Shown: piece after piece, positions 33,591-45,565 of the stretch
Layout of the letters: every line of letters begins with the position of its first letter
Position numbering within the stretch: the first letter of the stretch is position 1
From: Ustulina deusta
Taxonomy: Eukaryota > Ascomycota > Sordariomycetes > Xylariales > Xylariaceae
Length of the DNA stretch: 64,000 nt
Direction: 5' to 3'
Assembly (NCBI GenBank): GCA_023159155.1
Contig: JAJNNX010000001.1
Span: 248,001 to 312,000 of the forward strand
The notes under the pieces: generated by a model
What the model was told of the DNA's origin: nothing
What the model saw: only the letters and a program-made list of their open reading frames with translations
Database searches by the model: none
Made by a program: the position numbers and the translations under genes

Positions 33591-34707
33591 AGCGAACGTA
33601 TGACACGGACATTTGTCTTTCTGGCAACTCACATCATTCGTAGAACTGTTGTTTACTGTCTGCGGTTGGATGGTACCACAGATATGGTAACTTTGGCCAA
33701 AGAGCCCTCACCAAAGCCAGGACAATCCCACGATAAACCCCTAATGCTTTTCAAGCTGGAGATAGGCACAAGGCAACTTCAAATTTGAAGCTAACCTGTT
33801 CTTAGTACACGTTTCGCTGCTATCCTTAGTTTGGTTCTCCCTAGTTTCCTGTTTCTACTCGGATGCTGTCAGCGGCGCCTCCATCAACAAGTCCGACCTG
33901 GTCGAGGGCTTTGTTTCTAAGTGACACGGATGAGCGCACACAATGCATATCATATATCTACCCCATCAGAATTTTTACTTTATTCCGTGCTTTACAAATG
34001 CACACATCAACAAATAAATAATTTGAGGGAATAGTTTTAAAAAGGAGGCATTCACTAACTAGTGCTAGCATGCTACAACAAACCAGTAATTTTTGACAAA
34101 TTAGTTCCCGATGGTGTATGAACCATATTTACCTTGTCCACTTGCCCCAGTTATTTCCAACTTCCCAAGAAGTTGTCTCGAAATAACCAACCCGTTTTAT
34201 CCGTTAATTACAGTAAATTTTCAAACTATATAGGAACAGATACTAAAAGTATCTAGTACGGATACAGCTCAGGCTAAAAGTGGCTGGGCACATGTGGGTC
34301 TCCTACTGGAACATCATGCCTGGAAAAGCTTAAAACGGGTAGGAGGTAACACGCTAGCGGGCGGGAAGTACACCGGTGCTAGGGGAGCCCCACCTACGCA
34401 AAGGCATCTGGTAGCTTCACTCTGGATCTGAAGCTCAGCATCAGGTTCAGCTACCTAGGTACATATACTTCCTGTGGCCATTCTGCTGGGTACCTATGCA
34501 CACTTGGTGGTATACAGACTACCTCGCCCAGCTCGTTCATTTTCTCTGCACAGCTTCAAATACAAAAATACGTCGTGCACAAGACTTCGGATGAACAAGG
34601 ACACGTCGCGACGCGCCATGACCTGAGCCAGGCGCATTGTCCGTCATCGCCCTGGTCGCTGCTCCCGAGACCCGAACCATCTCAACCTTTGTATACTCTT
34701 CTTCACA
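33591..34707. other. spacer upstream of SAP18
   Basis: AT-rich middle (33960-34260), no supportable gene. The last few hundred bases are the likely SAP18 promoter and leader. Confidence 0.4.
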
Positions 34708-35495
34708 ATGGACCGCCATACGACATCGCCTTTTGCACTACAGCTCTTCTACAGAACAGGCGCATTTCACAGGTCCGTCTTTGATGCCTGCCGGGAATTC
34801 CCCGAGACCGCTCCCAGACAAGCTAATCAGAGCGCGCGAACAACAGGCCCGACGAGTTCGCTGCAGATCCTCTCCCGCCCTCTCTCACGCTTCACACCTG
34901 GCACGACTGCACGTTAGAGGGCCTGGCCCATCACATTGCCGCCGCCGACGGAGATCTGCTCCCCGACCCCGCCATCGGCACGCGCCTCGCCTTCCGCCTC
35001 ATCTTCCAGGATACGCGAGGACCCGCCTCGGCGAATAAGTACACGGTGAAAGAGCTGGGCAGCGTCGTCATCGGCGATGGCGGCCCCGGCCTCAACCCCG
35101 AGGACGTTGACGCCGAAAGGATCCTCGACGACACCGATCCTGACAAGACCCTGAGCGACGCGCGGTTCGTCGTCGGCGACTACATATCCTGTGCTATCCT
35201 GCCGCCGCTCCCCGATGGATCTGTGGCTCCTGCTTCGAGCGCGCGTATGGGGCGTGGCATGGGGGCTGGAGAATCGAGACTCGCTGTGGGAAGCGCGCCT
35301 AACGAACCCGCACGAGATAGGGATGTCCCCTTCATACGCCACGGCCGTGGAAGAGGGGCAATAGGGAAAGGGGGCTATGAACACTTCAACGCCAGGGGTC
35401 CTCGGAGCGGTGTCCCTTCCGGCGAATGGCGAAGAGGAGAGAAATTACCGGAAATGCCCCCAACTGGACGACCGAGGAACAGAGGCAGGTTCTGA
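34708..35495 (+). CDS. SAP18: SAP18-like histone deacetylase complex subunit
   Basis: Two exons, 34708-34772 and 34847-35495, 237 aa. SAP18 is a small ubiquitin-fold adaptor of the Sin3 histone deacetylase complex and of the ASAP/exon-junction complex. Matching family blocks are seen in order: FALQLFYRTGAFHR joined across the intron to PDEFAADPLPPSLTLHTWHD, then CTLEGLAHHIAAADGDLLPD, LAFRLIFQDTRGP, ELGSVVIGDGGPG, LSDARFVVGDYISCAILPP. The C-terminal 70 residues are Arg/Gly-rich (HGRGRGAIGKGG ... RPRNRGRF), as in fungal orthologues, probably RNA-binding. The 74-bp intron begins GTCCGT, a less common donor, but the joined sequence restores the family block exactly. Confidence 0.93.
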
Positions 35496-36731
35496 AAAGA
35501 CGAGGTCTACTCTGTTCGAGGAGAGGTTGAAGAAAGACGGTTTACGAAGGACCGGCATCTTGGACGTTCATCCTGAGACCGGGTCGGTGAAGTTCCACGG
35601 AACGAAGTATACGGGTCCACGCGAAATTTCACTCCATCAATTTGGTGCTTGATCAGGGAATTTCTAACCGTTCTTGGAGATTTTGGGGAAGTCTGAACGA
35701 AAAGATCAACGAAGCGATATAATCTACTATAGGAACAAAGCCGGCCATGCCCAACTGCATAAGCACACAACTGGGCACGTCTAGGCATGAGATCCAAAAC
35801 ATAATATCAAGAAAGTCGGGCCGACCACACGGAGTCTCCCGTCAAACAATGCGTCCGGGAGTCTCCCGGCTATAGCAGCTTAGCAGGATGGGAAAACGAA
35901 GCTGTCGAGACAGGGAACCCGTCATTTACGGATGACTGAAGACTTGACTATTATGTGCTTTATTTTACGACTAGATACCCGGCTGCGCTTCTTGTTGGGG
36001 TATTACCGCATCGTTGTAGATGCCTTAGAACATGATAGCGTTTAAAGAATTGCGCGATACGCTCGTCTCACGTCCTCCATCAAGAAGGGCTTCTTTCGCT
36101 TTAGATTCGAATTATACATGCTGTATCCTGATTTCGTCGCACCTGTGTCCTACCTACGGTGAAGATGTGAAAGGGACAAAGAAAGATAGAACGTTAGGTT
36201 TTGCCAACGATTCGAGATTCATCGTATTCCCCAGATGTAGGTTCCAAATCCGGGAATTACGCAGCAAGCGGTGATGACGCTAGGGATCCAATTTGAGCTG
36301 TCTTGATCGGCTAGGGTGTTTTCTGCAGATCGCTAGCCGTCCCATCGACGGTGTTATTTCTCAATGGTAACTAATTCGAACTTCTCGTCAAACACTTCCC
36401 GAGATCGTTTCCACCACGGTGTGCAATTCTCTCTCGGGTCCCTGGGAAGAGCACAAAGGTCACCTCGGAAGTTATCTCGTTTGGAATGCGGTTCATAGGC
36501 GGACATGGTAGTGTACACATAGAATGTCTCCATGCAACGTTTCAGGTTTCGGGGTAGCTCAAAGCAAGACAAGACAAGGCGAATGTCACTTCGATTTCCT
36601 CCATCCGTTCGCTTCTCTCTCGGCCTCGCCAGGCGATGGGATTTATGGACGGAATTTCGCTCTTCTATGTACAAAAGGGGGACGGGCCGTGTCGTATGCG
36701 ACAATGGTTTGTAGTCCTTTGCCTCGCCCCT
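35496..36731. other. SAP18 3' flank to complex I gene
   Basis: No supportable gene. The minus frame 36354-36704 has coding-like patches but no recognisable family. The frame continuing beyond the SAP18 stop to 35652 is a shadow. Confidence 0.4.
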
Positions 36732-37313
36732 CTAGTATTCCGATACCAAGTCTCCCTTTCTCTTCGCTCGGAGTTTGAATCTTCCCTACAGAGCGCAAGC
36801 TATGCGTCAATTTTCAATGCATTGTGGAGTAAAAGCAAAGCAGACGCAGAAGGGGGGAGGGCCGGCTCGGGTCGAGGTTGACTTGGGCTTGGATGCAATG
36901 GTCCTCTTACATCTGTCTGGTAAGCGATGACGCCAAGGATGGACGGCACGACGATGAGGTATACGAAGTTGAGACCGGCGGTCCTCGGCGTCCAGCGGAA
37001 GTACTTGTGTCGGTTCGAGGTCATGGCTGTTGGGGGGAGGTGGTGGTTAGCGATTTCGTCCTTGTTCTTCGGGGGTTCTCGGCGTGACGTCGTCTTTCGT
37101 GCGCGATGCCTGGAAGGGAAAGAACAGGATTCCATGGATTTTACGTACTCCCCAGTTTCTGGATGGCCGGGTCCATGACCATGCCTGCGATGAGAGGTTA
37201 GCAACTGAGATCGATGGTGTTATTCTCGGCAACGCGCAATTGAAAGAACGGGAACTCTCTGCTGCGTGCCATTAGATGTTTTGGGACGTACGATAGTGTT
37301 GTAAGCCAGCCAT
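36732..37313 (-). CDS. NADH dehydrogenase (complex I) B15/NDUFB4-type subunit
   Basis: Four small exons on the minus strand: 37313-37292, 37184-37149, 37026-36911 and 36785-36732; 75 aa. It is an accessory subunit of the proximal membrane arm of mitochondrial complex I. Spliced landmarks: MAGLQHYR, then MVMDPAIQKLGTM, then NRHKYFRWTPRTAG, one membrane helix (LNFVYLIVVPSILGVIAY) and the final DGRFKLRAKRKGDLVSEY. The RWTPRTA block and KR-x-GD ending are hallmarks of the fungal family. The first exon has only 22 nt and the second 36 nt, so gene finders may start wrongly at 37204 or miss it. All junctions are GT-AG and keep the frame. Confidence 0.9.
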
Positions 37314-37757
37314 GTTGGCAGAGATTGGCAAGTCGAGTCGCCGCGCTACTGTGCTTTATTTGGTCGTCGTTGGAGGAAGCGGGCAGTTGATGAGGGACAG
37401 CCGATGTTTCAATTAAGCTCTCAGTCTCGAACTCGGATGTGGCTTAAAGCCTGTGCTGCGCCACACGTACTTCAAACCTCCCGTCAGGTAAGAACTCGAG
37501 TCCTGAATGAAGTGGGGCTTGGCACGATTATAGGTGCCTATAAGCTGTACCTACCTATACCGACCATTTATGTTGCCTAACCCGGCGAGTTTAGCAAATG
37601 ATCTTGGCAACGGGGCGTGGAGAGGAAGCCGAACTGCGTATATAACATGACGAAAGGCCTGGCTAGTCAGTCTAGTGTTGTTTGAGGTGCACAACACTCC
37701 AACCCCAACCTTATTCACGGATTACATTTATTCGCGAGACGGCATATCTAACACAGG
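37314..37757. other. spacer
   Basis: Promoter side of the complex I gene and of the former glutathione S-transferase gene. No ORF of note. Confidence 0.4.
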
Positions 37758-38627
37758 ATGACTGGAGAAGAAGCAAAGGCTAGGCTGTTTTGGTAAGGTC
37801 TACCTACCACTGTGAAATTTCCAACCTCTATTTCGATGGCTAATGTGTGTCCTAGGCTAGGAGAGTCTCGTGCTCGGAATATTCTATAGCTGCTCGAGGA
37901 ACTCAAGATATACTATGAGATTGATATATTCCATGGCGATAGCGACGCGCTCGCGCCGTCGCTGGAAGGATGATCCATGAGGGCAAGGTTGGCTGTGAGA
38001 CCGAGAAGTGGCTATATTAGCAATATACGCTGCATTTCGTTGAGGGATCCTGTATGTCGCCATTGACGATGACAGCGGTGCCTAGAATGCTGAAGAGCCA
38101 CAAGGTCCCCTTCGTAAGTTTCCGGAGCCATCTTCTTCTTGCTTTGGCGGATAGTATAAGGGCTTCCTTTCGGGCCACAATCGTGTCTCAGAGCCCTTTC
38201 GCCGTTTCGAACACTCACGAATTACGCTCGAGAATGGCGATTGGTGACCCAAATGTTGACAGTTTCTTAGTCCCGTCACGTCTCTAGCGGCAAACCGGGG
38301 CCTCTCCTCCTTCGTCCTCCCCAATGTGGAGGGACAACTCGCCTTCCTTGAGAAGCAGCTCCAGACGTCCGCCGGCATTTTGCTCAGCTTCGACCTGGTT
38401 CTTGTTCGAGATAGACAGGGTAAGTGCTCTAGCGGTTTAGTCGGGTAATAATCGGCATTGTTGGTCGAACTCCAGGTCGAGGACTTTGGCCCATGGCCGA
38501 TGGGTGGGTCCGGGGGGGTCCATCACAAGCCGTTGCCCACATCGTCCGGCTAGAGTCGGAGCCTCGGTACAAGAAGTCTTTTGGGAAGATCAGGGAAATA
38601 CCTTGGAGATTGGGTATTAAGGGCTGA
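37758..38627 (+). pseudogene. glutathione S-transferase pseudogene
   Basis: Order of fragments fits a fungal Gtt1-like GST: MTGEEAKARLFW, (intron) LGESRARNIL-stop-LLEELKIYYEID, LHFVEGSCMSPL, SFVLPNVEGQLAFLEKQLQT, LLSFDLVL and, near the end, HIVRLESEPRYKKSFGKI. GSTs conjugate glutathione to electrophiles; the LLEELxxxYEI block is the thioredoxin-fold helix 1/strand 2 region. Stops: TAG at 37887-37889 where the family has TGG (a G-to-A change, RIP-like) and TGA at 37971-37973. The glutathione-contact proline loop region is garbled. Introns remain recognisable, so decay is fairly recent. Confidence 0.82.
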
Positions 38628-39605
38628 AATAAATGAGTAAGATCTCGTCAGGCCCTTGTGTAACTTTCAGTGCGGAGGCAGATTGCAGATTGCAGGGACC
38701 TAATGTAACGAAATCCCTCGTGTTAATTTATCACGGTCGTCAATCGCAGCCTCTGGGCACCCCTTAGCGCCGGATCTTCAGTCGACCAATTCTAGGTGTA
38801 ACTATCTCATTATCACCTAAGTTTGCACCTCGGTACCGACACAGTTGTCGGCACAGCAGAACAGCAGGGGGCTTGCAGCTCTGCTACCTACGGCGAGCGG
38901 TGAAGCAATTATGAATAAAGGAATTATGACGTAGGAGACCGAATCGGGGCTGTGCCCACTCCCTTCTTCACATTGACCAACAGACTAACCTGAGGTAGGT
39001 AGTCTACAGTACTGCCACTTATCCTTTTTAAATACCAAACCAACAGCTCGTGTTTTATTATTAGCTTATCGCCACAGCCGCATCGACATGTTCTAGCGGA
39101 TGGTTGGAAATACTCATTCCTAGCCGGGTGATGCGGCCTTCTTTTAGATAGGGAGCATGATAAACAATCACACTTTATGTAGGACCTGGACGCGTGAACG
39201 CGTGGAACAGGTACCCGTGTAAGTGGGAAGTGGACTGCCTGCTCAACTCAATTGAGATGGCAGATTAGGTTGTTTCTGCTCGCGACTGCTACTGACTAGA
39301 ATGGAATAGGTATTAAGTAAGTAAGTACCAATAATATCCAGCCATTTATCGAGGTGGCTCATTCTCCTTCTTCAACCGCTTTCCTTATCGCAGTCGAAGA
39401 ACGTGCCCGCAATAGCCATTTCCTGCTGGTGTAACACCCCGGCAGATCCGGCCCTGGGCGTTGATAGCGCCGAGGCTCGGGAGTGCATCCACCACACGCA
39501 TTCATTCCTCTCGCCGATTGCGATGCCGCCACATTCCAGCTAGCTAGATGTACGCACGTGCCGCCGCTACGACCCTCGACTACGGCCTTGTCTAATGGGG
39601 GCGCC
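38628..39605. other. spacer upstream of hydrolase gene
   Basis: No supportable gene. The open frame continues upstream of 39606 to 39483 but without an ATG. Confidence 0.4.
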
Positions 39606-42600
39606 ATGGTCTCAATCGCATCCGCAGACTCGATGGCCGTGCCGCCCACGGGCCCCATCACAGACATGCGGGCACTGGCTATCTATGATGAGGACGCCTT
39701 GCCGTCGGACGATGGCGATGGTGAGGAGCCCCTCGACATCGATCAGGATGATGCTCAATCCTTCATCCAACCCGCCCTGAGTCCCGTGGCAACTAGACTT
39801 ACACTACCCAAGACCCCGGCTGCCGAAAAGGCTGCCGCCATGGATCAATTACCGGGAGGCCGACTGTTCGATATCGTTGAAAGTGACCCAGCTGCCAAGT
39901 CAGCGTCTCTTCTGCCTCCGCCGTCTTCATACTATGGGGCTGTTGCGCCGGTCCCCTCACATGGGACACCCCAGCAAAGGGGGTTTACTCTTGGTCAGCT
40001 ACCGTCAAGTCTACCCTACATGAGTAGATTTCCGTCACCATGGGTGTCCGGCCCCAAAGAATTGGTAGTAGATAACGAATCTGGCTCTAAATCTGCCATG
40101 GCTGGTGTTTTCGGTCAGGGCCGTCACCAACGGGCATCTTCGGGGGGGCAAGATACGCTTAAAAGGCTACGTGACGCTTTGCCATCTATATCTCTTCCCT
40201 CTCTTTTTTCTACGCCATCCCTTACGAAGGCCACTGAGCCCGATATCAAGGGTCCAGCCACTTCGAACGACGGAACGACCGAGTCGAAGCAGATCTACTC
40301 ACCTTTGAAATATCCAGCCAGCCAAGATGATTTGACCTCAGCGGATCTGGCCAGCCGTTCAGCAGAAAGGCTACCTATTCCGCGGCCGCCATCATCTATT
40401 CGATCAGGCCGGCCTCGGGTAATACGAAGGTCAACTTCCGACGAGTCAATGCTTTACCATTCCCTGTCTAGGGTCTCGTCGTCTGGCGACGATGAACGAT
40501 GGGACCATATTCGAGAACAAAGGAACAGCAGATTCAAAGCTATCACAGATAGCTGGGATAGACCAACATTCAAGCTACCGCAACTGCCTAATATTCTACC
40601 GGCACCGCTGAAAAGACATACCCTGCTTAGCTTCGAGACGCCAGAAACGCCACAAAGCGACCAGCCGCGATCTACGACAGTTACCGAGGCCAAAGACAGC
40701 AACCTCTCAGAAATCGACCGTGCCCTGGAGTCTCTCACTGGCGACATTGTTGTTATGGGTGGTTATCGGGGCTCTATCCTAAGATCAACGAAAACGAGGC
40801 GTCAAGTCTGGGTTCCGGTAAAACTTGGGCTCAACATTCGAAAGGTGAATCTTGAGGTTGGTTTGGAACCTGATGATGAGGAGAGGATGGAAGATTCAAT
40901 ATATCCCTCCGGAATGCTTCAAAATATAGGGCCTGTAGACATTGTACGGATTTTCCCTTTTCTCCTTTCAGCAGGTTTTAGACCCATCGCTCTAGTACCA
41001 CCCTTGAGATCCCCCCCATTTGCACTTCCTGCTCCCGGTGCTCGCTAACTCCTAAATTAATATAGTCCAGACGGCTCATTCGGAAGCTAAGAGAATGTGA
41101 AAATGCCAAGACGGGAAAGTTGCGCGTCTGGGACTATGGATATGATTGGCGCCTGAGCCCACATCTTATCTCCCGTAAGCTGATCGACTTCCTACGTCAC
41201 CTGCCATCGAACCAAGCTTTGGAAAACCATCAACACAGAGGCGCCACTGTGATCGCTCACAGCCTCGGCGGACTCATTGCGCGTCACGCTGTAAATCAGC
41301 GGCCAGAGCTGTTCGCCGGTGTAATCTACGCAGGCACCCCTCAAAAGGTATGCTCCCGAGCTCCTCGATTCTCTAGCTATGTACCGATTACTGACTTTGT
41401 GTAAGTGCATCAATGTTTGTAAGTAGCTCAAGTTCTTTCTCTGCTCGTCTCGATGATGAGAGAGCTTTGCCCTGCTATGAGTTGAATCGGAGCAGGACTG
41501 TCGAAAAATCACTATGTAACTCATGCTCCCGCTTTGGCTAAGTGCCCAACACCGAAACCTCCAATTTAGCAGGAACACCTCGTCAGCTAGCCAGGATGGG
41601 TCTGTCCCACGGATGACGCATTCCATTGTTCTAATCTACACTGGAACCGAACCTGGAGAGTTACAACGCTAACTGTTGTCTAGTGGGCCCCTTAAGAAAC
41701 GGCGATGCCGTTCTCTTCAATGAGAAAGTATTAACAGCACAGGTCAATTTTTCCCTGAGAACCAGCTTCGTATTCCTACCAGAAGATGGGTTCTGCTTTA
41801 TAAATAAACACACAGGGGAAGAATACCCTGTTGATTTCTACAACCCTCGGGAATGGGTCAAATATGCTTGGTCGCCTTGCAGTACGCATTTCTCCCCTTT
41901 CCGGCCAATCGAAAACCGCACTTCCTGTAACCTCCTAGAACCTTGCCAAGACGTCAGTCTACCTTTAACAACAAACACTGACTCGTGATTTCCAATAGTC
42001 CAGCCAGCGCTGCCCGCCTATAATTCCCGAGGTCCAGCCCGAAGCTCACTACGAGAGCTCTCTGAGCGATTACCCTCACCGCTCCGAAGCAGAGGGAACA
42101 GCGCGGCCGGCGACACACGTCCACCAGTCGCCCCCAGCCGTGCTACGATAGCCGAAGCAGTCAGGAAAGCAGAAGTGGCTCACGATCGCACGCTAGCGCC
42201 GCAGATGGGAACGTTATCGAGCGAGAGCAGCAGTGCACAACACCAGCAACAACATAGTAGCGCCTCGGGACAGCGCGATCGGAACGTGGCTTACCTTACA
42301 CGCACACTAGCGGAGATCAAGCGCTTCCGCGCCGAGACTTATTATCAGCCACAGCACAAGGACACGAACTCGTACCCCCCGCTCGCCGTCATATACGGCA
42401 AGGACATACCGACGGTGTGGGCCGCGCACGTGTCTTCTCGGGAGGCCATCGCGTGCACAGACGCTTACGACGACTTGGTATTCAGGAGTGGCGACGGCGT
42501 AGTGCTCGCCAAGGAAGCGATGCTGCCGGCAGGTTACGAGTTGGTAAAGGGGGGGCGGATCAGCACGGACCGTGGACATATCACCATCCTTGGCGATCTC

Positions 42601-42705
42601 GAGTCTGTTGGGAGGGCCCTACAGGCCATTATTCGCGGCCGCCGGAAGGGCATCGGCCTTGGGCGCGGTCCTGCTGTGGGCGGGAAGAACAATGAGCTGG
42701 CATAA
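39606..42705 (+). CDS. alpha/beta-hydrolase, putative lipase/acyltransferase (LCAT/PGAP1-like)
   Basis: Five exons: 39606-40943, 41066-41347, 41406-41418 (13-nt microexon), 41684-41881 and 41999-42705; 845 aa. The N-terminal 350 residues are Ser/Pro-rich and likely disordered. The catalytic region follows: DIVVMGGYRGSIL (about 380; oxyanion region), WDYGYDWRLSP, the nucleophile elbow VIAHSLGGLIA with Ser about 512, then YAGTPQK-CINVLGPLRNGD, VNFSLRTSFVFLPEDG. The family resembles fungal LCAT-like lipases and yeast YJR098C; substrate unknown. The C-terminal 230 residues contain a low-complexity Gln/Ser part and a conserved-looking end (LAVIYGKDIPTVWA, VLAKEAMLPAGYELV, GHITILGDLESVGRAL). The microexon is needed to keep the frame between AGTPQK and LGPLRNG. 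The ATG at 39606 is the first in frame. Confidence 0.85.
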
Positions 42706-44252
42706 GATAGGATTTGTATTCTGCGTGAGTGCGTGGCCGTGACGCTGCGGGATAGACGGAAATGAGTGGCAATGCATATTCATTTATTGTCTTCGCTGGC
42801 AATGAATTAAACAACATACCTAGGCATTATTTTATGGGGTTTCCCCTAGATCCCGTGGCGATTCAGGGAGGCATTGCGGAACGGTGTCTACACGTGCCAG
42901 TGAAAAAATAAGTTTATATGGAGGCACTTATATATACTTGATGCTCTTCCTTTCCTACCAACAACATGATCAGCCAGCTGTGCACCAGTAAATCTTATTA
43001 TTGGAGTCTCCACCTACACAAGCTAAGCGCTTCCCCTATTCCAGTTGAGATTCATGGGTCCCAGCGACGGCCGATACTCTTCAATTGCGTGTTCCGTGCC
43101 TCCATTTCGACTTGAGAACAGATGGTAGATGACAACTTCAATTCATGTAAAAATCGGTGCAGTGGTTATAACGCGTTGTCGCGAAGACCGGGACTGCCGA
43201 TAAGGCCAGACGGACGATCTATCTGAGGATCACTTGGGAGGAGACAGAGCGGTTCGGCTTAGCGGCGTCCCTCACCTGCCCCTCCGCGAGCCGGTCCGTT
43301 GCCCTAGATAGATCTTCGGGGACAGGCGCAGGAGAGCGGCACGTCGACCGTCAGCGTCGTAGTGCTATGCCGCACCCAGACAAGCTCGGGCAATTGTAAC
43401 CACGGCAAATAGCAGGCTGAGCCGCCGCACAAGTACTTAGTTTCTAGGAGTGGATGAGATGTGGTGTAAAGACAAGGCCGATACGATAAGTAGTCTATTC
43501 GCCAAGATGGAGGGGGGCTGAGAACAAGATTTCGTCACCTGACAGTCTCGGATCGAATGGAGAGGAGACGGCCCCTGCAGGAAGCCAGAACAGTGTACCT
43601 AGAGATCCCATTCGAAGAGTCCATGACACCGCACTTCGCTCCCGAAATAGGCCGACGCATGAGATGGATTCTAGAGCAATGCGTGCATGTGTGCTTTCCC
43701 GATGGCTGTCAGGCTAGTTGGCATCAACATCCTTGCTCTGCAATATAATACGAAGCTATATGAAATCAACGGTTAATTCTCTGAGAACTAAATAGAGTTT
43801 ATGGACAAACCAAGCATGGTAAGTAAACTAAATACGGTTTCTTAATGCGGGACGTAATAATAGCTGTTGTCCATCGCCCATAAAGTTGCCCTAACTATCC
43901 TATAACCTAAGGTCAGTAGGATACCTTATTTTACCCATACCCAACCATGTATGCTCGCGTAAAGTTACGCCGGAGGAATAAAAGCCACGTCTCTGCTTGC
44001 GAGAGGGAAGATGAACTTCAACCATCTCGCCACAAAACTGCTGTGCAAAAAGCAACAACTCAAAACAAGTGCCACAGCACGATCAGCGCGGCTATAAATG
44101 CACACACAAGTTTGAGAAGGGAGGAGATCACTCAGCTGTACGTCAGACCTTGGCCACACACCCCAACCTGAGCGGCAACTAACGCCCTGCAGCCCACACA
44201 TCGTCAAAATTTGATCTTCCTCCTACTCGACCATTCAACCACGGCAGCAACA
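42706..44252. other. 1.5 kb spacer, no gene recognised
   Basis: Short frames only (for example plus 43557-43748 and 43947-44171). The final stretch is the leader of the exonuclease-like gene. Confidence 0.4.
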
Positions 44253-45565
44253 ATGGCTACTTATCAACAGCTCAAACACGACCCAATTTCCCAGGTTCTC
44301 TTCAACAACAGAATCACAACTATTGAAGGCCTGCAAAGTACTCTTAAGGACCACGCATTTATCGCATTAGATACAGAGCATATGCCTGTAGAAAGCCAAA
44401 GATGTCGCACACTTCACCAAGTCGGTCTCGCATATATCCCGACCATGGCGCCTCAAGCCCCCATTGCTATCCCTGGCCAGCCACAACCACCACGCCTTGA
44501 AAACTTTTACGACAAAAATCAACTTCAAAGCCTAACTCTCAACGTTAACCTAAGCAACCAAACGCGAGAGGACCTAATTCGCTACAGAGGTAGTATTCCG
44601 AGCCGCCGCCGGTCCCGTTTTAGCCAGGAGTATCAAATCGATCTTGATAACCTGGAATCGGCTATTATTGAATTTATACAGTCTTGCCATCGCAACCCTA
44701 GCACGAAATTAGTGCTTATTGGATTTGAGATGCCAGCCGAGTGGACCTATTTATCGAAAAACTTCCCTAGGGTTATGCCTTACTTTGCATCTTGGGTAGA
44801 TCTCCGCGATATTGCAAAAGATATAGCTATAACTGGAGATGCACCTGGACGATACATACCTGGACGATTATCTATGCTTCAGATTTTTGGATACCATTGG
44901 AGAAATATCAAAGGTTCTAATCGATACGGTTCTGCTGATAACGCTGGGGACGACGCTGTATCAACTTTGGCTATAGCAGATGCTCTTTTCTCCCCGGAAA
45001 ACCAAGAAAAGCTGCGATTCCGCCAAAAGTGTGGACAGATCGCTCGCAAACACCACGTTTTTAACAAGGATAATATCACTTTCGGGGCAACGATTCAGTC
45101 TCAGGAAGGGTTACTTCCTAACACTATTAATTCAAGCATAAAGTAAGTAATTCTTGGAACTGTTTTCTTTTCTTTTAGCGCCTTTTTTAAACATAAGACT
45201 CTTACTTTGGGATAAGAGAATATCTAGAACCTTTTAAAACTTTTCAAGCCGCGCTTAAAATAGTAATAGCTAACTCTGAGTGTTCTAGGCTCGCTCGCTA
45301 CTTTTTCGACCTTATGCCTATTTCCATAGCGCTAAGGTCTACGGAGGTTGCTATCATTACGTTCGACAGTGAGAGTCACCTAGATCGATTCATCCAAACA
45401 AATCATCGACGGTTACTACCAACTGGCGAAACGCTTTTAGTTGTTCCAGTTGAAACCTCCGAGGCTGAAAACGCTAAGAGGGAAGAGAAGCAACGATTGA
45501 GAGAAACCAAAAAGGCAGAAAGGTTAAAGAGCGAGTTCGAGGGCTTCGGAAATCTTTTTTCTTAA
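44253..45565 (+). CDS. DEDD-type 3'-5' exonuclease-like (RNase H-fold, Gfd2/YDR514C-like) protein
   Basis: Two exons, 44253-45142 and 45289-45565, 388 aa. The donor GTAAGT overlaps an in-frame TAA, so an unspliced reading would stop at 296. The acceptor follows a GCTAAC branch site. Motif I is FIALDTEHMP (D40, E42), a middle acidic site is WVDLRD (181-186) and motif III is NAGDDAVSTLAIADAL (230-245), the pattern of DEDD exonucleases with Asn in place of the usual His. A second-motif aspartate is not obvious (GFEMPAEWTYL). Exon 2 has an RNA-binding-like stretch (ALRSTEVAIITFDSESHLDR) and a charged coiled-coil tail. The target is unknown. Upstream frame lacks an ATG, so the start is 44253. Confidence 0.75.

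Noticed and set aside
36800..37204. 134-residue minus-strand protein from 37204
   Set aside because: Reads through two introns of the complex I subunit; the spliced four-exon model gives a family-like protein.
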